A stretch of DNA of 64,000 bases, taken from the NCBI RefSeq assembly GCF_025905425.1, contig NZ_CP109603.1, positions 1,958,001 through 2,022,000 on the forward strand, in the 5' to 3' direction. Positions 44,220-54,394 of this stretch are shown here, one piece after another. The first letter of the stretch is position 1, and the number at the start of each line of letters is the position of its first letter. Below the pieces are notes generated by a model that made no database searches, was not told the origin of the DNA, and saw only the letters and a program-made list of their open reading frames with translations. A program made the translations under genes and the position numbers. The DNA comes from Pseudomonas putida (GTDB lineage: Bacteria > Pseudomonadota > Gammaproteobacteria > Pseudomonadales > Pseudomonadaceae).

Positions 44220-45919
44220 GCCGTATTTCTCGCCAGGCCTATGCCGACATGTTCGGCCCTACCGTTGGTGACCGCGTGCGCCTGGCCGATACCGCGCTGT
44301 GGGTGGCGGTCGAGAAGGACTTCACGGTGTATGGCGAAGAGGTCAAGTTCGGCGGCGGCAAGGTCATCCGTGACGGCATGGGGCAGGGCCAGATGCTGGC
44401 GGCCGAGGCCATGGACCTGGTGCTGACCAATGCGTTGATCATCGATCACTGGGGTATCGTCAAGGCAGACATCGGCGTCAAGCACGGGCGTATTGCCGCG
44501 ATTGGCAAAGCTGGTAACCCCGACGTGCAGCCTGGCATCACGGTGCCGGTCGGCCCTGGCACCGAAGTGATCGCCGCAGAAGGCAAGATCGTCACCGCCG
44601 GCGGTATCGACTCGCACATCCATTTCATCTGCCCGCAACAGGTGGAAGAAGCGCTCACCAGCGGCGTCACCACGTTCATTGGCGGCGGCACGGGGCCGGC
44701 CACCGGCACCAACGCCACCACCTGCACGCCTGGGCCGTGGTACCTGGCGCGCATGCTCCAGGCCGCCGACAGCCTGCCGATCAACATCGGCCTGCTGGGC
44801 AAGGGTAATGCTTCACGCCCCGAGGCCTTGCGCGAGCAGATCACGGCGGGTGCCGTGGGCCTGAAACTGCACGAGGACTGGGGCTCGACCCCGGCAGCCA
44901 TCGACTGCTGCCTGGGCGTGGCCGAGGAAATGGACATCCAGGTGGCCATCCACACCGACACCCTCAATGAGTCCGGTTGCATCGAAGACACCCTGGCAGC
45001 CATCGGCGACCGCACCATCCATACCTTCCATACCGAGGGGGCGGGCGGTGGCCATGCGCCGGACATCATCCGCGCCGCAGGGCAGGCCAACGTGCTGCCG
45101 TCCTCGACCAACCCGACCTTGCCGTACACCGTCAACACGGTCGACGAGCACCTGGACATGCTCATGGTCTGCCACCACCTGGACCCGAGCATCGCCGAGG
45201 ACGTGGCGTTTGCCGAGTCGCGCATCCGCCGCGAAACCATCGCGGCCGAAGACATCCTCCACGACATGGGCGCTTTCGCCATGACCTCGTCCGACTCGCA
45301 GGCCATGGGCCGGGTCGGAGAGGTGGTGCTGCGTACCTGGCAGGTCGCCCACCAGATGAAGCTGCGCCGTGGGCCACTGGCGCCGGACAACAGCTACAGC
45401 GACAACTTCCGGGTCAAGCGCTACATCGCCAAATACACCCTCAACCCGGCGCTGACCCACGGTATCGCCCACGAAGTGGGCTCGGTCGAGGTGGGTAAGC
45501 TGGCCGACCTCGTGCTTTGGGCACCGGCCTTCTTTGCGGTCAAGCCCGCGCTGGTGATCAAGGGCGGGATGATCGTCACCGCACCCATGGGCGATATCAA
45601 CGGCTCGATCCCCACGCCACAACCGGTGCACTACCGGCCGATGTTCGGCGCCCTGGGTGCAGCGCGGCATGCCACGCGGATGACCTTCCTGCCCCAGGCC
45701 GCCATGGACCGCGGCCTGGCCGAGCAACTGAACCTGCGCAGCTTGATCGGCGTGGCCCATGGCTGCCGGCGAGTGCGCAAAGCCGACATGGTCCACAACA
45801 CCTTGCAGCCTGTCATCGAGGTGGATGCGCAGACCTACCAGGTACGTGCCGATGGCGAGCTGCTGGTGTGCGAACCGGCCCGCGAACTGCCGCTGGCCCA
45901 GCGTTACTTCCTGTTCTGA
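44216..45919 (+). CDS. ureC: Urease subunit alpha (catalytic)
   Basis: 567 residues. The full dinickel site is present: H134 and H136 in DSHIHF, the carbamylated K217 in [10 protein letters not shown]246, H272 and D360; the flap His320 in MVCHHLD is also there. Numbering equals that of Klebsiella urease. It hydrolyses urea to ammonia and carbamate in the cytoplasm. No insertions or lost residues are seen. Confidence 0.98.
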   Translation: MSRISRQAYADMFGPTVGDRVRLADTALWVAVEKDFTVYGEEVKFGGGKVIRDGMGQGQMLAAEAMDLVLTNALIIDHWGIVKADIGVKHGRIAAIGKAGNPDVQPGITVPVGPGTEVIAAEGKIVTAGGIDSHIHFICPQQVEEALTSGVTTFIGGGTGPATGTNATTCTPGPWYLARMLQAADSLPINIGLLGKGNASRPEALREQITAGAVGLKLHEDWGSTPAAIDCCLGVAEEMDIQVAIHTDTLNESGCIEDTLAAIGDRTIHTFHTEGAGGGHAPDIIRAAGQANVLPSSTNPTLPYTVNTVDEHLDMLMVCHHLDPSIAEDVAFAESRIRRETIAAEDILHDMGAFAMTSSDSQAMGRVGEVVLRTWQVAHQMKLRRGPLAPDNSYSDNFRVKRYIAKYTLNPALTHGIAHEVGSVEVGKLADLVLWAPAFFAVKPALVIKGGMIVTAPMGDINGSIPTPQPVHYRPMFGALGAARHATRMTFLPQAAMDRGLAEQLNLRSLIGVAHGCRRVRKADMVHNTLQPVIEVDAQTYQVRADGELLVCEPARELPLAQRYFLF

Positions 45920-45929
45920 AGGAGCACAG

Positions 45930-46433
45930 ATGATAGTCCTGACTCGCCGGGTCACCGAACCCGGCTCGTGTGTCGAAACCGGCACCGTCACCCTGGCTGT
46001 GGATAGCCGCATCAAGAGCCGTTTGCGGGTAACCCTCGACGATGGCCGCGACGCCGGCCTGATGCTCGCACGTGGCCACCTGCTGCGTGGCGGTGAACTG
46101 CTGGCCGATGCCGATGGCGGCCAGGTCATCCGTGTAGTGGCCGCGCCCGAGACGGTCTCGACGGTGCGCTGCGCTGACCCGCACTTGCTCGCGCGGGCGG
46201 CCTACCACCTGGGCAATCGCCATGTGCCGCTGCAGATCGAGCCCGGCCTGTTGCGCTACCAGCATGACTACGTGCTTGACGACATGCTGCGTGGCCTGGG
46301 CCTGACGGTGGACACCGAACAGGCACCGTTCGAGCCCGAGGCGGGCGCCTACCAGAGCGCGCCGCATAGCCATAGCCATAGCCACAGCCATGGCCACGAC
46401 CACCCGTTCGTGCGCCTGCCTGCCCATTCCTGA
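45930..46433 (+). CDS. ureE: Urease nickel metallochaperone UreE
   Basis: 167 residues from ATG 45930 (GAAGGAG precedes). The UreE peptide-binding and metal-binding domains are followed by a His-rich tail near residues 148-158 (alternating His and Ser, then HGHDH) that would bind nickel. UreE delivers Ni to the UreDFG complex. Confidence 0.95.
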   Translation: MIVLTRRVTEPGSCVETGTVTLAVDSRIKSRLRVTLDDGRDAGLMLARGHLLRGGELLADADGGQVIRVVAAPETVSTVRCADPHLLARAAYHLGNRHVPLQIEPGLLRYQHDYVLDDMLRGLGLTVDTEQAPFEPEAGAYQSAPHSHSHSHSHGHDHPFVRLPAHS

Positions 46434-46451
46434 ACTGCCTTGGAGCAACCG

Positions 46452-46997
46452 ATGAAAAAGACTTTCGCCCTGTTTCTGCTGATGCTGGCCCTGCCGGCCT
46501 TCGCCCACCCTGGCCACGATAACAACCCCTTGCAGGACGGCCTGTTGCACCCGCTGACCGGCCTTGATCACCTGCTGATGCTGCTGGGTACCGGCGTGCT
46601 CGCTGCGCTGACCCGACGTAACCTGACATTGCCCTTGGCGACCCTGGCGGCGATGTTTGCCGGCGCCGTGTGCGGCCATCTGTTTGGCGATGTGCTGGGC
46701 ATGGAGGCGATGATCGCCGTGTCGTTGCTGGTGGCTGCCGCAGGCATATTGCTGCCCAGCCGTCAGCTGATGCTGGCACTGGCGATGCCGGTGTTCGCCC
46801 TGTTCCACGGTTGGGCGCATGGCGTAGAGGCCACGCCTAGCGCGTTCTGGCAGTTTAGTGCGGGCTTTGTCACCGTCAGTGGCCTGCTGCTGCTGGCCGG
46901 GTTCGCGGTGGGTTGCCTGCTGCGCCGTCACAGCGGCTTGCAAAAGGCCTTTGGTGGTGGCCTGTTGGCCGGCGCCGCACTGGTACTGGCCGGTTGA
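46452..46997 (+). CDS. ureJ: HupE/UreJ family membrane protein
   Basis: 181 residues from ATG 46452. A signal-like start (MKKTFALFLLMLALPAFA) is followed by HPGHDNN and HPLTGLDHLLMLLG, the metal-binding signature of HupE/UreJ, and then about six spans. The family is a secondary nickel/cobalt carrier. It sits between ureE and ureF, and its stop shares one base with the ureF start. Confidence 0.92.
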   Translation: MKKTFALFLLMLALPAFAHPGHDNNPLQDGLLHPLTGLDHLLMLLGTGVLAALTRRNLTLPLATLAAMFAGAVCGHLFGDVLGMEAMIAVSLLVAAAGILLPSRQLMLALAMPVFALFHGWAHGVEATPSAFWQFSAGFVTVSGLLLLAGFAVGCLLRRHSGLQKAFGGGLLAGAALVLAG

Positions 46998-47671
46998 TGG
47001 ACAGCGACCTGGCGCTGCTGCGCCTGCTGCAATTGGCCAGCCCCGGGTTGCCCGTAGGTGGGTTCACCTACTCGCAAGGCCTCGAGTGGGCGGTCGAAGC
47101 GGGCTGGGTACGGGATATCGCTAGCTTCAGCGCCTGGCAGCGCGAGCAGTTGCACGACACCCTGGGCGGGGTCGATTGGCCGGTGCTGGCGCGCCTGTAT
47201 CGTGCCTGCCAGGCGGCAGATGCTGAAGCCTTCAGCCATTGGAGCCGCTTTCTGCTGGCCAACCGCGAAACCGCCGAGTTGCGCCTGGAAGAACAACAGC
47301 GTGGCGCGGCGCTGGCACGTCTGCTCGATGGCTGGCAGCTGGGGCAGGACCCCGCCTGGCGTGCCAGCCTCGAACTTAGCCAGTTGGGCGGCATGGCCTG
47401 GCTCGGCACCTACTGGTCGATCCCGTTGCGTCAGTTGGCGCTGGGCCTTGGTTTTGCCTGGCTTGAGGGTGCGGTCATGGCCGGGGTCAAGCTGGTGCCG
47501 TTCGGCCAGCAGGCGGCGCAAACCTTGCTGCGTGACCTTGGCCAGGCGCTGCCCGCCGTACTTGACCACGCACTGGCCCTGGGCGACGACCAACTTGGTG
47601 GTGGCCTGCCCTTGCTGGCCATCGCGTCATCGCGTCATGAAACCCAATACACCCGTTTGTTCCGATCTTGA
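46997..47671 (+). CDS. ureF: Urease accessory protein UreF
   Basis: 224 residues from ATG 46997. [21 protein letters not shown] at residues 10-30 is the UreF signature. Helical protein that joins UreD and UreG in the activation complex. It overlaps ureJ by one base. Confidence 0.95.
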   Translation: MDSDLALLRLLQLASPGLPVGGFTYSQGLEWAVEAGWVRDIASFSAWQREQLHDTLGGVDWPVLARLYRACQAADAEAFSHWSRFLLANRETAELRLEEQQRGAALARLLDGWQLGQDPAWRASLELSQLGGMAWLGTYWSIPLRQLALGLGFAWLEGAVMAGVKLVPFGQQAAQTLLRDLGQALPAVLDHALALGDDQLGGGLPLLAIASSRHETQYTRLFRS

Positions 47672-47682
47672 GGACTGCCTTC

Positions 47683-48306
47683 ATGCAAAGCTATCAACAA
47701 CCCCTGCGCGTCGGTGTCGGCGGCCCGGTGGGCTCTGGCAAGACCGCGCTGCTCGAAGCCCTGTGCAAGGCCATGCGCGACCACTACCAGATCGCTGTGG
47801 TGACCAACGATATCTACACCAAGGAAGACCAGCGCATCCTCACCGAAGCGGGCGCCCTTGAGCCCGAGCGCATTGTCGGCGTCGAGACCGGTGGCTGCCC
47901 GCACACGGCGATCCGCGAAGATGCCTCGATGAACCTGGCGGCGGTAGAAGCCCTGGCGCGTAAGTTTGGCAACCTTGAAGTGATTTTCGTCGAGAGCGGT
48001 GGCGACAACCTCAGTGCCACCTTCAGCCCGGAGCTGGCCGACCTGACCATCTACGTTATCGATGTCGCCGAGGGTGAAAAGATCCCGCGCAAGGGCGGGC
48101 CCGGCATTACCAAGTCCGACTTCCTGGTGATCAACAAGACCGACCTGGCACCTTATGTCGGCGCGTCGCTGGAGGTGATGGAACGCGATACCCAGCGCAT
48201 GCGCCCACAGCGGCCCTGGACGTTCAGCAACCTGAAGAAGGGCGAAGGGCTGCAGGCGGTGATCGATTTTATCGTCGAACGCGGGATGCTTGGCGTACGG
48301 GGTTAA
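47683..48306 (+). CDS. ureG: Urease accessory GTPase UreG
   Basis: 207 residues from ATG 47683 (GAGG precedes; a TTG at 47668 is in frame). P-loop GGPVGSGKT at 13-21, the nickel-binding CPH in [16 protein letters not shown] and NKTDLA (guanine specificity). GTP hydrolysis drives nickel insertion. Last gene of the urease operon. Confidence 0.97.
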   Translation: MQSYQQPLRVGVGGPVGSGKTALLEALCKAMRDHYQIAVVTNDIYTKEDQRILTEAGALEPERIVGVETGGCPHTAIREDASMNLAAVEALARKFGNLEVIFVESGGDNLSATFSPELADLTIYVIDVAEGEKIPRKGGPGITKSDFLVINKTDLAPYVGASLEVMERDTQRMRPQRPWTFSNLKKGEGLQAVIDFIVERGMLGVRG

Positions 48307-48336
48307 AAAAACCTGGGGCTGCATAGAGCAGCCCCA
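48304..48336 (-). terminator. Terminator of the DUF899 gene (possibly bidirectional)
   Basis: TGGGGCTGC (48314-48322) pairs with GCAGCCCCA (48328-48336). On the minus strand the hairpin is followed by a run of seven T, so it ends the DUF899 transcript; the hairpin may also stop the urease transcript. Confidence 0.8.
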
Positions 48337-48353
48337 AGGCAGGCAAAACCTTC

Positions 48354-49082
48354 TCAGTCATGGCAGCAATGCGCTTTATCGGGCTGCCCTTCATAACGGT
48401 CATGGTGCCGCACCCAGTCCATGGTTCCGGCTTCGTTACGCCCCAAGGGCGCAATGTCGAGGAAGTTGTAGGTATTGACCAGGATGTCCAGCCCCCGGGC
48501 ATAGGTCGAGTAGGTGTGGAACACGCTGCCGTCTTCGTCCCGATAGAACGCACTCAGCCCAGGCAGCTCGCTTTCGTTGCCCTCATAGGGTTCATAGTTG
48601 TACTGCCGAAGGCCCTCGGTGCCCACGCTGACGCCAAAGTCTTCGTTGAACCCACTGCCTGCGGACGAGTACCACGGGAACTGCCAACCCATGCGTTGGC
48701 GAAACGCCTGGAACTCGGCGTACGGCGCCCGTGATACCGCCACCAGTGACACGTCGTGGTGTGCCAGGTGCAGGTTCGCGCCGTCAAAATGGTCGGCCAG
48801 GAACGAACAGCCCGGGCACCCTTCGCTCCAACCTTCGGCAAACATGAAGTGGTAGAGCAGCAGCTGGCTGCGCCCGGCAAACAGCTGGGCCAGGCTCAGC
48901 GTGCCCTCCGGCCCTTGGAAGCGATAAGGGTGTTCAACCTTGACCCAGGGCAGGGCACGACGGGCTGCGGCCAGTTCGTCGCGTTGATGGGTAAAGGCTT
49001 TTTCATGCAGCCACAGTTGCCGGCGTGCGGCCAGCCACTGGCTGCGGGGTACCACCTCATGCCTGTTTTCACGCGTGCTCAT
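48354..49082 (-). CDS. DUF899 thioredoxin-like protein
   Basis: 242 residues from ATG 49082, preceded by GGTGGAG; the frame is open to 49112. Thioredoxin-fold DUF899 landmarks: SLAQLFAGRSQLLLYHFMFAEGW near residue 64-86, the CxxC of GCPGCSF, and the C-terminal FHTYSTYARGLD. Function of the family is unknown; the CxxC suggests redox activity. Convergent with ureG. Confidence 0.87.
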   Translation of the reverse strand: MSTRENRHEVVPRSQWLAARRQLWLHEKAFTHQRDELAAARRALPWVKVEHPYRFQGPEGTLSLAQLFAGRSQLLLYHFMFAEGWSEGCPGCSFLADHFDGANLHLAHHDVSLVAVSRAPYAEFQAFRQRMGWQFPWYSSAGSGFNEDFGVSVGTEGLRQYNYEPYEGNESELPGLSAFYRDEDGSVFHTYSTYARGLDILVNTYNFLDIAPLGRNEAGTMDWVRHHDRYEGQPDKAHCCHD

Positions 49083-49178
49083 GGTGCTGACTCCACCTAA
49101 GGGATTCAGCACTAGTCGAGCAGGGCTCGGCCGGATCGACAGGCAGCGATGGCCGAGCGATGAACGGTGGGCTTGCCG

Positions 49179-51416
49179 TCAGCCCGAATGAGCAATATGC
49201 CCTTCGGCCAACTCATCCGACGCTTCGTTATCCCCTGGCAACGCGGTAATCACACTGAAGTCACTGACCTCGACCGCACCGCCGCCGTACCCCAGCAAAT
49301 GGAAGGAAAACGCCTTGCGCTCGGTCGGGTTATCGAAGCCGAACTCCATCTCCAGCGGTTGGTCCGCAGTCACCCGGATCTCTTCAGGCAGCCCCAGCGG
49401 TACGTCCTGCTCTAGTTGCTTGGCCTTGAGCTTGATATAGGCCGCGCGCCGGGGATCCAGTGAACGCACCTTGACCCGTACCCGGGTATGCGAACCCTCG
49501 GGCATTTCCAGGTACTGTGCGCCGATCAGGTTGTCGGCCCAGTCATCGTGAATGCGCTTGCGCAGTTGTATCGGCGAAGGGCCGCCGAACTGGTAGCGCA
49601 GGTTCAGCGGCGTCTGCAACAGCGACTGGTCGAGTACACCGGCGAGGCTGACGATTTGCTGGCCGAGCATGTTTGCACCGGGGCCGAGGTAGCGTGCCTG
49701 GTCGGCGATGAACCCCTCGCTGGCATAACGCCGGCAGCGTTGCTGGAAATCGCATTCGGTGAACACCCCCTGGCCGTCGTGGTAGCGCAGCATACCGTTG
49801 GTGTACGAGATCATCTCGCGGCCACTGTCGTAATCGCGGTACAGCGAGCGACCGCCGAGCGCGACCGGGATCGGCAAGGCGAAGTAGTCGAGCAGGGAGG
49901 TGGTCAGGTCGATATGGCCATAGGTGCCACGCTTGATGTGCGGCAGTTGCGCCTGCTCCGGCGCCAGGGTGAGGTTGAAGCCCCAGGAAGACGCCAGGCG
50001 TACACCGTCGATGCCGTGGGACTCATCGGAGGTTACCACCACCAGGGTGTCCTTGAGCACACCCTGGCGTTCGAGGTTGTCCAGAAACGCGCCGATGGCG
50101 TCGTCCAGGTAGGCTACCGCCGCCTGCTTGGGTGTGTCATAGCGCTCAAGGTACTCCGCCGGTGCCGAATAGGGCTGGTGGGTGCCCACGGTGAGCAGGG
50201 TCAGCATCCAGGGTTTGTCCTGTTTGCGAAGCTGCCCGACATAGTCCAGGGCACCTTCGAAGAAGGCGCGGTCGTCCTTGCCCCACGGGAAGTCCAGGTA
50301 GTTCTTGTTGCGGAACCATTCCAGGCCGTGCACCGAGTCGAAACCGATGTGCGGCATGATGCGGTCCTTGGCCATGAAGCGCAGGCCGGCACCTTGCAGG
50401 TAGTGGGTGGTGAAACCGGCCTGGCGCAACTGCGCCGGCAGGCAGGCCTGGTTGCGTTCGTTCTGGGTCAGCAGTTCGACGCCCTTGGGGGTGCCGTTGG
50501 CCAGCTTGTCGTAGTCGCCGCAGAGCATCGCGTACAGCCCACGGATGGTCTGGTGGGTATGCAGCACGTAGTCCGGGGTGTTCATGCCACGCTCGGCCCA
50601 ATGGCTGAGCTTTGGCATCAGATCTTCGTCGAAACGGCTGTGCAGTGCCTGGCGGTTGGGGCGAATGTAGGCGCCTGGGATGCCTTCGACGGTGATGACC
50701 AACAGGTTACGGGCGCTGCCCGGTGCCTTGAGCAGCTTCTGGCCGTGCAGGTCGGATTGGGTCAGGCCGCTGCTGGACAGCGGCGGTATCACGTGCTCCT
50801 GGCCCGACCAGCCCTGCACCTGGCGTTGCAGGTTGCCGACACCGGCAGAAAGCAGCTGATGGGAGAGGTTGTATTGTCGCCACTGGTCGGCGTCGGAGGG
50901 GGCCAGGTGCTGGCTGCCCCAATGCACGCCAAACAGCAGCAGTGGGATCGCCCAGGCCTTGCGCGGCAAGGCAGAGGCAGGTTGGCCGCGGCTGCGCCAG
51001 ACACTGAGCAACCAGGCCAGCAGGCCAACCGCCAGGGCACCGGGCAACCAGCCGTGGGCCAGGCCGCCGCCGGTCGAATTCTCCATGAATTGTGGGTCGG
51101 CGAGGTAGCCGAGGTCGGCACTGGTGGGCAACCTGCCCACCGCGCTCACCAGCTCGGCCGAGGCCACCCAGAGTGCGGCCCAGGCCAGCAAGACCGGTAA
51201 AGCCAGCCACCACGGCCGGCGGTGCAGCAGCAAGACCAGCAGGCTGCCGAGGGCGAGGTCGGACAGATAACCGAGCGGGTTGGACCAACCCAGCATGGCG
51301 CGCGTACCCAGTGGGATCACCAGCACCAAGCCCGCCAAAGCGGCGAGCCGGGTACGTGGGTGGTCGAACAGGTTCTTCACAGAAAACTTCCCTTTTGCCA
51401 TTAAATCGTCATGCAT
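49179..51416 (-). CDS. LTA synthase-like membrane protein with sulfatase-fold domain
   Basis: 745 residues. About four to five membrane spans occur in the first 175 residues, then a periplasmic alkaline-phosphatase/sulfatase-fold domain. Catalytic elements: VEGIPG (metal Glu), HTHQTIRG (nucleophile Thr), GTHQPY and TSDESHG. The overall plan is that of LtaS and of the Gram-negative phosphoglycerol or phosphoethanolamine transferases (OpgB, EptA types). Lipoteichoic acid is absent in Pseudomonas, so the acceptor is probably a periplasmic glucan or lipid; this is inference. A second Met at residue 6 is a possible start. Confidence 0.82.
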   Translation of the reverse strand: MHDDLMAKGKFSVKNLFDHPRTRLAALAGLVLVIPLGTRAMLGWSNPLGYLSDLALGSLLVLLLHRRPWWLALPVLLAWAALWVASAELVSAVGRLPTSADLGYLADPQFMENSTGGGLAHGWLPGALAVGLLAWLLSVWRSRGQPASALPRKAWAIPLLLFGVHWGSQHLAPSDADQWRQYNLSHQLLSAGVGNLQRQVQGWSGQEHVIPPLSSSGLTQSDLHGQKLLKAPGSARNLLVITVEGIPGAYIRPNRQALHSRFDEDLMPKLSHWAERGMNTPDYVLHTHQTIRGLYAMLCGDYDKLANGTPKGVELLTQNERNQACLPAQLRQAGFTTHYLQGAGLRFMAKDRIMPHIGFDSVHGLEWFRNKNYLDFPWGKDDRAFFEGALDYVGQLRKQDKPWMLTLLTVGTHQPYSAPAEYLERYDTPKQAAVAYLDDAIGAFLDNLERQGVLKDTLVVVTSDESHGIDGVRLASSWGFNLTLAPEQAQLPHIKRGTYGHIDLTTSLLDYFALPIPVALGGRSLYRDYDSGREMISYTNGMLRYHDGQGVFTECDFQQRCRRYASEGFIADQARYLGPGANMLGQQIVSLAGVLDQSLLQTPLNLRYQFGGPSPIQLRKRIHDDWADNLIGAQYLEMPEGSHTRVRVKVRSLDPRRAAYIKLKAKQLEQDVPLGLPEEIRVTADQPLEMEFGFDNPTERKAFSFHLLGYGGGAVEVSDFSVITALPGDNEASDELAEGHIAHSG

Positions 51417-51474
51417 CTGTGCGCAATGATAACAGGCTGAGGCGGGGAACGCGGTCGGCTACAAGGCTGGTAAC

Positions 51475-51506
51475 CAAAAGCCGGGCTTGCTTGCGCAAGC
51501 CCGGCT
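51475..51506 (-). terminator. Terminator of the fap operon
   Basis: AGCCGGGCTTGC (51479-51490) pairs with GCAAGCCCGGCT (51495-51506); on the minus strand TTTTGG follows. It lies 13 bases beyond the fapF stop. Confidence 0.85.
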
Positions 51507-51518
51507 GAAGGGTACGGG

Positions 51519-52799
51519 TCAGAAGTAGTAAGGGAATTTGAGGCTGAAGGAGAAGTCTGGCGCATCGTCGGTGAGACCAATGGCAAGGTTGGGGACAATG
51601 GTCAGGTTGTCGCTCGCCGCGAAGGTCATGCCGATGTTGAAGTTGGCTGCGTTGTAGTCGCTGTTGCTGATCGACTGCCAGTCGCCGCCATCGGGCTTGA
51701 TCTTGCTTTTGCGGGCGAACTGGTCGGAGAAGGAGAACGACATGCTCATCTTCTCGTTCAAGGCAAAGGCGATACCGGCGCCAATTTGCCAGGAATCACC
51801 CAGTTTCACGTCACCCGGCACTTTGCTGTTGACCTGGGGGCTGATGTCGCTGAACGAGTCCTCCATGTTGTAGGTGTAGGACAGGCTGCCGAAGAGCACG
51901 GCGGGGTCGAAGGTCTTGACCAGCGAGATGCCCGGCGTGATCGCCCAGACGCCGTTGCCTGTCGGCAGGCTTTCTGGCACCGACAAGTTGTCGTTGCCCG
52001 GTACCTCGCGCAGCTTGATGCCATATGGGTCCTTGCCGGTTGGCGCCTTGATCCGCAGTGTCGCCACCGCATCGGGCCAGTTCTCCGACTCATCCATGAA
52101 TTTGTAGGCGACGCCCACGTTGATATCGCCGATTTCTGGGTCACGGGTGACGGTTTCGTCAGTGGTAACCGGAGCCGCACCCCCTGCACCGCCCGATGAG
52201 TAGGTCGATTCGCGGTAGACCACCGGGACGTTGATGTCGAACTGCCAGCGTTGCGCCAGATTGTAACGGGCGGTCAGGTCCAGGGTCCAGTTGTCCGCCT
52301 TGATACGGTCGAGGTTGATGTTGCCGAGGAATATCGAGTCCAGCGCAAGGAAGCCATTGAGCACCAGTGCGCGGGTGTCGTAGTGGGTGTAGGTGACGCC
52401 GGTTTCGAAACTGAACTTGCCGCCGCCGAAAAAGCCGCTGGCCTCGTCATACAGGTTGGACACGCTTTGCGCGGGCTCTGAGCCGTCCTTGAGCGATTGG
52501 CCATAGGAGCTGCCGGTGGTGCCTGGCGCCCCTGCAGCGACGGTCTGGCCGCCCTGGACCGTTTCGGCCGGGGACCTGGTGAGGCGTTTGGGGGCAGGCG
52601 CCGCAGGTGTCTCCTCGACCTGGCGAACGCGTTGTTCAAGCACCATCAAGGCTTGTTGCTGTGCCTCATAGCGCTGTTTCAACGCCATCAGTTCTTGTTT
52701 GAGTGCTTCGACCTGCGGATCGACAGCTGCATAGAGGGATGTGGCTGGGGCCAAGGTAGTCAAACAGACAAAAGCTCTGAACGTTAACGATCGGTGCAT
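51519..52799 (-). CDS. fapF: Fap amyloid secretion pore FapF
   Basis: 426 residues. Signal peptide (to about residue 24, SLYAA), a coiled-coil segment about 26-65 ([19 protein letters not shown]), a low-complexity linker, and a beta-barrel domain to the terminal Phe (KFPYYF). In the Fap system FapF is a trimeric outer-membrane channel exporting FapC and FapB. Last gene of the operon. Confidence 0.92.
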   Translation of the reverse strand: MHRSLTFRAFVCLTTLAPATSLYAAVDPQVEALKQELMALKQRYEAQQQALMVLEQRVRQVEETPAAPAPKRLTRSPAETVQGGQTVAAGAPGTTGSSYGQSLKDGSEPAQSVSNLYDEASGFFGGGKFSFETGVTYTHYDTRALVLNGFLALDSIFLGNINLDRIKADNWTLDLTARYNLAQRWQFDINVPVVYRESTYSSGGAGGAAPVTTDETVTRDPEIGDINVGVAYKFMDESENWPDAVATLRIKAPTGKDPYGIKLREVPGNDNLSVPESLPTGNGVWAITPGISLVKTFDPAVLFGSLSYTYNMEDSFSDISPQVNSKVPGDVKLGDSWQIGAGIAFALNEKMSMSFSFSDQFARKSKIKPDGGDWQSISNSDYNAANFNIGMTFAASDNLTIVPNLAIGLTDDAPDFSFSLKFPYYF

Positions 52800-52845
52800 G
52801 GATTTGCCGTCCCTTCCGACTACTTTTGATGAGACTGAGCGTAGA

Positions 52846-53604
52846 TCAGTATCCCAGAGTGCGAAGACCTTTGAGCTGGTCGAGGCTACCGTTCAGCGAT
52901 GCGGCCGTAGGCACGTTTTCACGCATGACAACATTGAGGGAAGTGAGGTTGCTGACCTGGTTGCCATTGCCGAGCAACGTTGCGTTCTGCATCAGGCCCC
53001 CCTGGGCCAGGCGTTGCACGGTACTGCCCTGGTTGTTGGCGGCCGTGATGTTGAGCTGCACACCCACGCCGGTCGACGAAACGCTCAATGCGCCCGCGCC
53101 GTTTTCGCCGACCAAGGTCGAGCCTGCGGTCAGGGCCTGGCCCTGCGGCTGCGCTGCTGGCGCCTGGTTGGCCTTGGTGACGTTGATATCGACATTGTTG
53201 TAGGCGGTATTGTTGTCACCTGCTGCGCGCACAACCTGGGTCACGCCCTCGGTGCTGCTGAGCCCGCTACCGCCGGTGACCGTCCCGGTGCCGGCCACGC
53301 TGCTGGCGCTTTGCGATTGCGCGGCGCCCGTGCCTTTTTCGTCAATCATCGACACATAGAACTGTGGTTTGACGGTGTTCTGCTGCACTTGCAGCGTGGA
53401 AGACGCCCCGATCACGTCACCCTTGGCATTTTGCCAGGTGCTGGTCATGACGATGCCAAAGCTCACGATCCGTCCCGGCATCACATAACGACCGCGCAGG
53501 TTCGCCAACTCTTGATCCTTCAGCTCGATGGGCTTGAACGTCTCTGCATGGGTTGGCAGGCTGGCGGCCAGGCATGCCACGGCTAGCCAGAATGGAGTCT
53601 TCAT
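52846..53604 (-). CDS. fapE: Fap amyloid accessory protein FapE
   Basis: 252 residues with a signal peptide ending THAETF near residue 20. [23 protein letters not shown] near residues 28-50 is the FapE landmark; the rest is rich in Gly, Ser, Asn and Gln, with no Cys after the signal. FapE is a minor fibre-associated component. Located between fapD and fapF. Confidence 0.9.
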   Translation of the reverse strand: MKTPFWLAVACLAASLPTHAETFKPIELKDQELANLRGRYVMPGRIVSFGIVMTSTWQNAKGDVIGASSTLQVQQNTVKPQFYVSMIDEKGTGAAQSQSASSVAGTGTVTGGSGLSSTEGVTQVVRAAGDNNTAYNNVDINVTKANQAPAAQPQGQALTAGSTLVGENGAGALSVSSTGVGVQLNITAANNQGSTVQRLAQGGLMQNATLLGNGNQVSNLTSLNVVMRENVPTAASLNGSLDQLKGLRTLGY

Positions 53605-53649
53605 TGGATGCTCCCGGAGCGTCGTGCTCCCAAATCGTTAGAAGAGTCG

Positions 53650-54330
53650 TTAGAAAAAGTCACTTTTAATGAAGCCGAAGTCCATCAGCTCTGCATCCTG
53701 CACCGGGGCGAAATTGTTGACGCGGCCCTTGGCAGTCAGTGGCAGAGGCGGGTCGAGCAAGGCGTTGTTCTTGTCATAACCCTGGCCGATCACGGCGAAG
53801 ATGATGCCGTTCCAGCCTTTGAGAAAGTCCTCGACCTTGAAGCGCTTGTGGCCCAGTACCGGGTCACCGATATACACCCAGCCTTTGTCGACCTTTTGCA
53901 TGACCACGAAATGCTTGTAGCCACGGATGTCCATCAGGACCACGACCGGAATGCGGATGCTGTTCAAGGTATCCGGCGCCACCCGGTAGCCACGGGCGCG
54001 CATCCCCAGGCTTTCTACGTAGCGTTTCATGTCGAGCATGGAGAAGCCTTGGGTGCGTACCAGGTCCTGGTCCGCGTGCGCCAGCATGCCTTCGATGATC
54101 TGTTGTTCGTCCACGTCCAGCCAGTAGGCTTGACGCAGGATGGTTGCCAGCGAGGCTGCGCCACAGCTGAAGTCGGTTTTCTGTTGCACCAGGTCGGCGA
54201 ACTTGCGCTCGCGTACGCTCTGGATGGGTTTGAACACCACCGCGCCGCCCGGCAGCACGGACAGTGGCATTTGTGCAGCTTCGCTCACGCTGGCCAGGCA
54301 CAGCAAAAACGCCAAGGCGAAAATACGCAT
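53650..54330 (-). CDS. fapD: Fap C39-like peptidase FapD
   Basis: 226 residues from ATG 54330. Signal peptide to about residue 19. The C39 peptidase triad is in place: C56 in TDFSCGAAS, H140 in YKHFVVM and D156 in IGDPVLG. FapD is needed for fibre assembly and may process Fap components in the periplasm. An upstream in-frame extension overlaps fapC and is rejected. Confidence 0.92.
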   Translation of the reverse strand: MRIFALAFLLCLASVSEAAQMPLSVLPGGAVVFKPIQSVRERKFADLVQQKTDFSCGAASLATILRQAYWLDVDEQQIIEGMLAHADQDLVRTQGFSMLDMKRYVESLGMRARGYRVAPDTLNSIRIPVVVLMDIRGYKHFVVMQKVDKGWVYIGDPVLGHKRFKVEDFLKGWNGIIFAVIGQGYDKNNALLDPPLPLTAKGRVNNFAPVQDAELMDFGFIKSDFF

Positions 54331-54394
54331 GATCGGGTGCCTTCTTGTTCTGGTTGAAAAAGGCCCCCCGCAGGGGGCCTCCAGGCTACAGCCG

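Noticed and set aside
49488..51200. 570-aa plus-strand open frame
   Set aside because: Antisense to the LTA-synthase-like gene, which carries complete catalytic motifs.
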